From the NCBI GenBank assembly GCA_001464385.1, contig LNFB01000113.1, positions 1 through 64,000 of the forward strand: a stretch of 64,000 nucleotides of DNA, given 5' to 3'. Made by a program: the position numbers and the translations under genes. The DNA comes from Deltaproteobacteria bacterium Ga0077550. Its GTDB lineage: Bacteria > Myxococcota_A > Polyangia > Nannocystales > Nannocystaceae. Below the pieces are notes generated by a model. It had not been told where the DNA came from. It saw only the letters and a program-made list of their open reading frames with translations, and made no database searches. Below are positions 60,338-64,000 of the stretch, in pieces. The first letter of the stretch is position 1, and every line of letters starts with the position of its first letter.

Positions 60338-61354
60338 TCAGACGCCGAGGAGCTCGCGCACGCTGCCGGTCACCGCGGCCGTCGGCAGGCACATGCGCGC
60401 GCCCGCCTGGCGCGCTTGCGCGCGCATCTCGTCCGTCGGGCTGTCGTGCACCGCGATGATCTGCACCCCCGCGTACGCGGCGATGAGCTTCTCGATGACG
60501 TGCCCGGCCTCGATGTCGGGCACGGCCAGGCTCAGCAGCACGTACTGCGGCGGCGCCGACTGGGCGACGAGCAGCGCATCGGCGCCCGTCTGGGCCGTGA
60601 GCGCCTCGATGGGCGCGTCGGTCGATGAAAGTTCATCGCGGACCTTGGCGCGGAAGTCCGCGTTCTGCGTCACGATGAGCACGCGCGGGACCTCGTCGCG
60701 CGGCGACGCCGTGCGCCCGGGGCCGGTGCCGAGCTCGCGGAGGTTGAACGCCTCGAGCACGTGGCGTCGGACCTCGAGCACGTCGAGCGGCTTGCGGAGG
60801 CACGCCGCGGCGCCGGCACCGATGATCCGATCCATGTTGGCCTCGGTGTAGTAGCCGGTGATCGCGATGACCTCGGTGTTCGTGGTGGCCGGGTCCTTCT
60901 TGAGCCGGTTGCACACCTCGAAGCCGTCGACGCCCGGCATCATGAGGTCGAGGAAGATGAGCTGCGGGCGGAAGGCGACGACCAGGCGCCCGGCATCGAA
61001 GGCGTCCTTGGCGACCTCGACGTCGAACTTGTGGTTGAGCTCCTTGACGACGTCGCGCACGAGGTCGAGCACGACGGGCTCGTCGTCGACCACGAGGATG
61101 CGACCGACCTCGGTGCCGGTCGGCAGGCTGAACGGGATGCTGCGCTCTCGGCAGACCCGCTCCAGATCATCGCGGCGGACCCGGCGGTGACCACCGACGG
61201 TCTTGAACGCGGGAATCAGGCCGTCCTCGATCCACCGGATCACCGTCGTCGGCGTCACGCAGCAGATCTTCGCGACGTCGTGCGTGGAGTAGGTGTCCTT
61301 GACAGGGGTGCGGCCACGGGCCATCTCGCTAACGTCCTTGGCGGTTCGGGGCAT
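60338..61354 (-). CDS. MerR/excisionase-type HTH plus receiver domain regulator
   Basis: 338 aa. A DNA-binding helix-turn-helix (residues about 18-75; [43 protein letters not shown]) of the excisionase/MerR kind, a receiver domain (about 85-205; [14 protein letters not shown], phospho-Asp in [23 protein letters not shown], Lys in CLRKPLD) and a third, receiver-like but degenerate region (about 225-335; [18 protein letters not shown]). HTH at the N-terminus is uncommon for response regulators. It is coupled to the upstream histidine kinase gene (26-bp overlap), its likely phosphate donor. Confidence 0.88.
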   Translation of the reverse strand: MPRTAKDVSEMARGRTPVKDTYSTHDVAKICCVTPTTVIRWIEDGLIPAFKTVGGHRRVRRDDLERVCRERSIPFSLPTGTEVGRILVVDDEPVVLDLVRDVVKELNHKFDVEVAKDAFDAGRLVVAFRPQLIFLDLMMPGVDGFEVCNRLKKDPATTNTEVIAITGYYTEANMDRIIGAGAAACLRKPLDVLEVRRHVLEAFNLRELGTGPGRTASPRDEVPRVLIVTQNADFRAKVRDELSSTDAPIEALTAQTGADALLVAQSAPPQYVLLSLAVPDIEAGHVIEKLIAAYAGVQIIAVHDSPTDEMRAQARQAGARMCLPTAAVTGSVRELLGV

Positions 61355-63657
61355 CGCTCGTCGACTGGGCAGGTCCGGGTGGAGCGGAGGGCAGGAGCAC
61401 CGTGAAGGTGGCGCCCTGACCGGGGGCAGACTCTACGACGATGTCGCCGCCGTGGTCTTGTACAATTCCGTAGGAGATCGCAAGCCCGAGCCCGGTGCCC
61501 TTGCCGATCTCCTTGGTGCTGAAGAACGGGTCGAAGATGCGGGCCTGGATCTCCTGGGGGATCCCGTGGCCTTCGTCGCTGATGGTGAGCTTGGCGCCAC
61601 CAGCACCACTGGGGCCCCCAGGACCCGTCCCCGCCGGGAGCCATGGCGTCGACGGCATTGGATAGCAGGTTGAGGACGACCTGCTCGATCTGGTCGGCGT
61701 CGGCGAACACACACGCGGGCTCGTCCTGCTCGCGGAGGATGCGGATGTTGTGCATCCGCCACTGGTATTCGCCGATCGAAAGGACGCGATCGAGCAGCGC
61801 CCGCAAGTCGACGTTTCGGCGCTCTCCGCCGTCCTGCTTGCGCGAGAACAGCAACACGCCCTCGACGATCTTGCGGCACCGCTCGCCGCTCTGGGCGATC
61901 TTCTCGACCTTCTCGCGGACGTCGGCCGACAGCGGGCGCTCGAGCAGCAGCTGGCTGTAGCCGACCACGCCCGACAGCGGGTTGTTGATCTCGTGCGCGA
62001 TGCCAGCGGCGAGCAGGCCGACCGCGGCGAGCTTCTGGCTGCGCAGGATCTGGCTCTCGAGCGCCCGGCGGTCGCGCAGATCGAGGCCGACGAGGACCGC
62101 CCCGCGGACGCCGCCGGCCTGCCGCATCAGACGGGCCTCGAGGTGGACGGGCAGCTCGGCGCCGCCCTGGGCCCGCAGCACCACCTCGCGGGTGACGCCG
62201 CCGTCGCGCAGCAGCGCCGACCACAGCTCGGTCCACGCGCCCTCGTCGGTGGCGACGGCCACGTCGAGGCCGAAGCGCCTTCCGATCGCGGCCTCGGCGG
62301 GGATGCCCAGCAGCTGGGCGCTGGCGCGGTTCCACGTCACCACGCGACCGGCCTCGTCGACGGTGTCGATGAGCACGGCGCTCTGATCGAGCACGAGCGT
62401 CTGGTAGTCGGCGAGCTCGCGGGTCGCCAGCGACAGCAGCGCGCCCTCGAGGCCGAGGCCGAGCTGCGCCGCGACGGTGCCGACGAGCGCCTGATCGCGG
62501 GCGTCCCACGGCCCGGCCGTCGTGCGCCCCAGCCAGAGGTAGCCGAGCGTGCCCGAGGGCCCGCGCAGGGCGACGCGGAGCGACGCGCGGACCTCGGCGG
62601 CCGGGCCGATCGCGGCGCGGCCCGCCTCGTCCTCGGGCTCGCCGTCGACCACACCGGGGACCTCCCAGCTCGCCGGCGGCGCCGCGGACAGCGGGACCTC
62701 GCGGGCCAGCGCGCCGCCGCCGACGGTCCAGCGGCGCCAGCGGACACGCTCACCCTCGCCGTGGCGCACGAGCAGCACGACGTGGCTCGCGACGATCGCC
62801 GTGCCCAACGCCGCGGCCGCGGCCGCGACCGCGTCGCGGGGATCGCTGCGCGAGACCAGGGCGCGATCGACCTGACCACTCACGCGCGCCTCGAACTCGC
62901 GGCGGCGACGCTCGCGGAGATCGCGGACCAACACGACGCGCGGCCCGCTGCCCGCCGCGATCGACACGTCCACGGGCACGGACTCGCCGTCGTGTCGCCG
63001 CAGGTTGAGCTCGCCCTGCCAGCTCCCGCCCCGCGCCACCGTGAGCCCGCGGGTGAGCGCGCCGACCTGGCCGCCCTCGACCAGCTCGAGCACGCTGCGC
63101 CCGACGAGGCCGTCGCCGAGGAGCTGCGTCGCCGCGGGGTTGCAGTGCATCACCCGCGCGTCGCCGTCGACCAGCAGCACGCCCTGCTCGAGGGCGTCGA
63201 GGCCGCGGGTGACCGCGAGGCCGAGCTCGGCCTCCGGCGACGATGCAGCGGCCGCGACGGGCAGGCACGACAGGCCGATGGTGCCCGCGTCGAGCTTCAC
63301 CGCGCGGATGCGGCACGAGGCGGCGGGTCCGAGGCGCGGCGACAGGCCCGCGTCGATGGCGAACGAGGCGCCGGCCTCGCGCTCGCGCATCGCCATGAAC
63401 GCGCGGCCGAAGCCCTCGCGCTCGCTCGAGCGACCCAGCCAGCCGAGGAACGGCTCGCCGTCGATCTGCGCCGCGGGCCGCTGCAGCAGCTCGGCGAAGG
63501 CCCGGTTGTGCCAGGCCACGAGCCCCGAGCGATCGAGCAGGCACGCGGCGACCGGCAGCACGTCCGCGAGCGCGGCGTGGTGCAGGCTCGCCGGCCCGGG
63601 GGGCTCGGCGGTGATCGCCTCCTTCGAGGACGTCGGATCTCGTCGCGAAGGCGCCAT
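61329..63657 (-). CDS. PAS-PAS-GAF-PAS sensor histidine kinase with an apparent one-base frameshift
   Basis: From ATG 63657 the frame encodes three PAS-type domains ([73 protein letters not shown]), a GAF-like domain and a HisKA domain with phospho-His555 in [12 protein letters not shown], then the N box LLSNAVDAM. The rest of the ATPase domain ([47 protein letters not shown]) is in another frame and ends at 61329. One extra base between about 61610 and 61640, for example in the CCCC run at 61629-61632, would explain it. No membrane helix is seen, so it is a cytoplasmic sensor. Either the assembly has an error or the gene is disrupted. Confidence 0.85.
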
Positions 63658-63774
63658 CGCGGGGTCGTTCCGGCCGCGCACGGAGCTGGCGGCGTCGACG
63701 TGCCGCGCCGCCGCCGGCCGAGAGGACAGCGTACCCGAGAAGCGCGGGGTCGTGGTACCTCTGTGCCCACGCCG

Positions 63775-64000
63775 ATGACGTCGACGCCGCCCCGGGCCCA
63801 CGCCCCTCGCCTGGCCGCCACCGTGGTGCTGCTGCGCCCCAGCGGCACCGCCTTCGAGTGCTACATGCTGCGACGCTCGGGCGGCAGCTCGTTCATGCCC
63901 GACAGCCTCGTGTTCCCGGGGGGTCGACTCGACGACGCCGATGGCGACCCGGGCGACGACGCGACCTGGGCGAGGGCCGCCGCGCGCGAGTGCGTCGAGG
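63775..64000 (+). CDS. Nudix hydrolase, N-terminal part (3' end outside window)
   Basis: The frame opens at ATG 63775 and runs off the end at base 64000. Visible residues include LAATVVLLRPSGTAFECYMLRR, SFMPDSLVFPGGRLDDADGD and AAARECVE, the first half of the Nudix box (G-x5-E-x7-REUxEE). FMPDSLVFPGG is typical of the coenzyme A or NADH-type Nudix enzymes related to NUDT7/NUDT19. It is divergent from the histidine kinase gene. Confidence 0.85.
   Translation, partial: MTSTPPRAHAPRLAATVVLLRPSGTAFECYMLRRSGGSSFMPDSLVFPGGRLDDADGDPGDDATWARAAARECVE

Noticed and set aside
1-64000. CRISPR arrays, tRNA genes, rRNA genes, insertion sequences, prophage genes
   Set aside because: Read for these on both strands; no regularly spaced repeats of the right size, no cloverleaf with CCA-type end, no transposase or integrase was seen.

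Overview
The window is a very GC-rich bacterial chromosome segment, densely coded and with no visible insertion sequence, tRNA, rRNA or CRISPR array. It most likely comes from the Myxococcota (a Polyangia or Nannocystis-like relative). The clues are lipoproteins with long Ser/Asp/Gly/Thr linkers, the myxobacterial cysteine-rich CGNGxxDxGExCD repeat, a Hanks-type kinase fused to an FHA domain, and small Cys-rich lipoproteins typical of that phylum. Cultured myxobacteria usually glide, so the large flagellar cluster is notable.

Positions 1-24000 (all + strand) form a flagellar block. It starts with the end of flhA, then flhF-flhG-fliA (assembly control and sigma-28), rod, P-ring and L-ring genes (flgF, flgG, flgA, flgH, flgI, a flgJ fused to an M23 peptidase), flgN-like, flgK and flgL. 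A sigma-28-like promoter precedes csrA-fliW, the flagellin homeostasis pair. A Maf-type flagellin glycosyltransferase follows, then four short flagellins, fliD, fliS and a fliT-like gene. The block ends with a degenerate GHKL protein, an unknown helical protein and a REC-GGDEF diguanylate cyclase. Three flagellins share a 5' leader that folds into two hairpins whose second stem differs in sequence but is kept as a structure. The csrA-fliW junction has ATC exactly where an overlapping ATGA would give both the fliW start and the csrA stop.

Positions 24000-35000 hold a PilT-like protein that has lost its Walker A motif, a Cys-rich lipoprotein, cardiolipin synthase, a HExxH protein, a small membrane protein and a SUKH-domain protein. 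An FHA kinase translationally coupled to an eight-haem cytochrome, a TPR lipoprotein and a metallophosphoesterase follow. Positions 35300-40320 carry aspS, lnt, a redoxin lipoprotein and a sirtuin. Positions 40320-43660 look like a bufferin-type RiPP locus: a Cys-rich precursor-like lipoprotein, a dihaem cytochrome, and a DUF692 (MNIO) plus DUF2063 pair.

Positions 43700-64000 carry a Cys-repeat lipoprotein with a lamin-tail-like domain, the haem genes hemC-hemA with a hemX/ccsA-like gene, thioredoxin with a structured leader, two membrane or periplasmic proteins of unknown function, Lon protease, three tandem paralogous lipoproteins, a VWA lipoprotein, and a MerR-HTH/REC regulator behind a PAS-rich histidine kinase with an apparent one-base frameshift. 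A truncated Nudix gene lies at the right edge. Several genes outside the flagellar block have a TANNNT -10 hexamer only 8-12 nt before the start codon, which suggests leaderless transcription.
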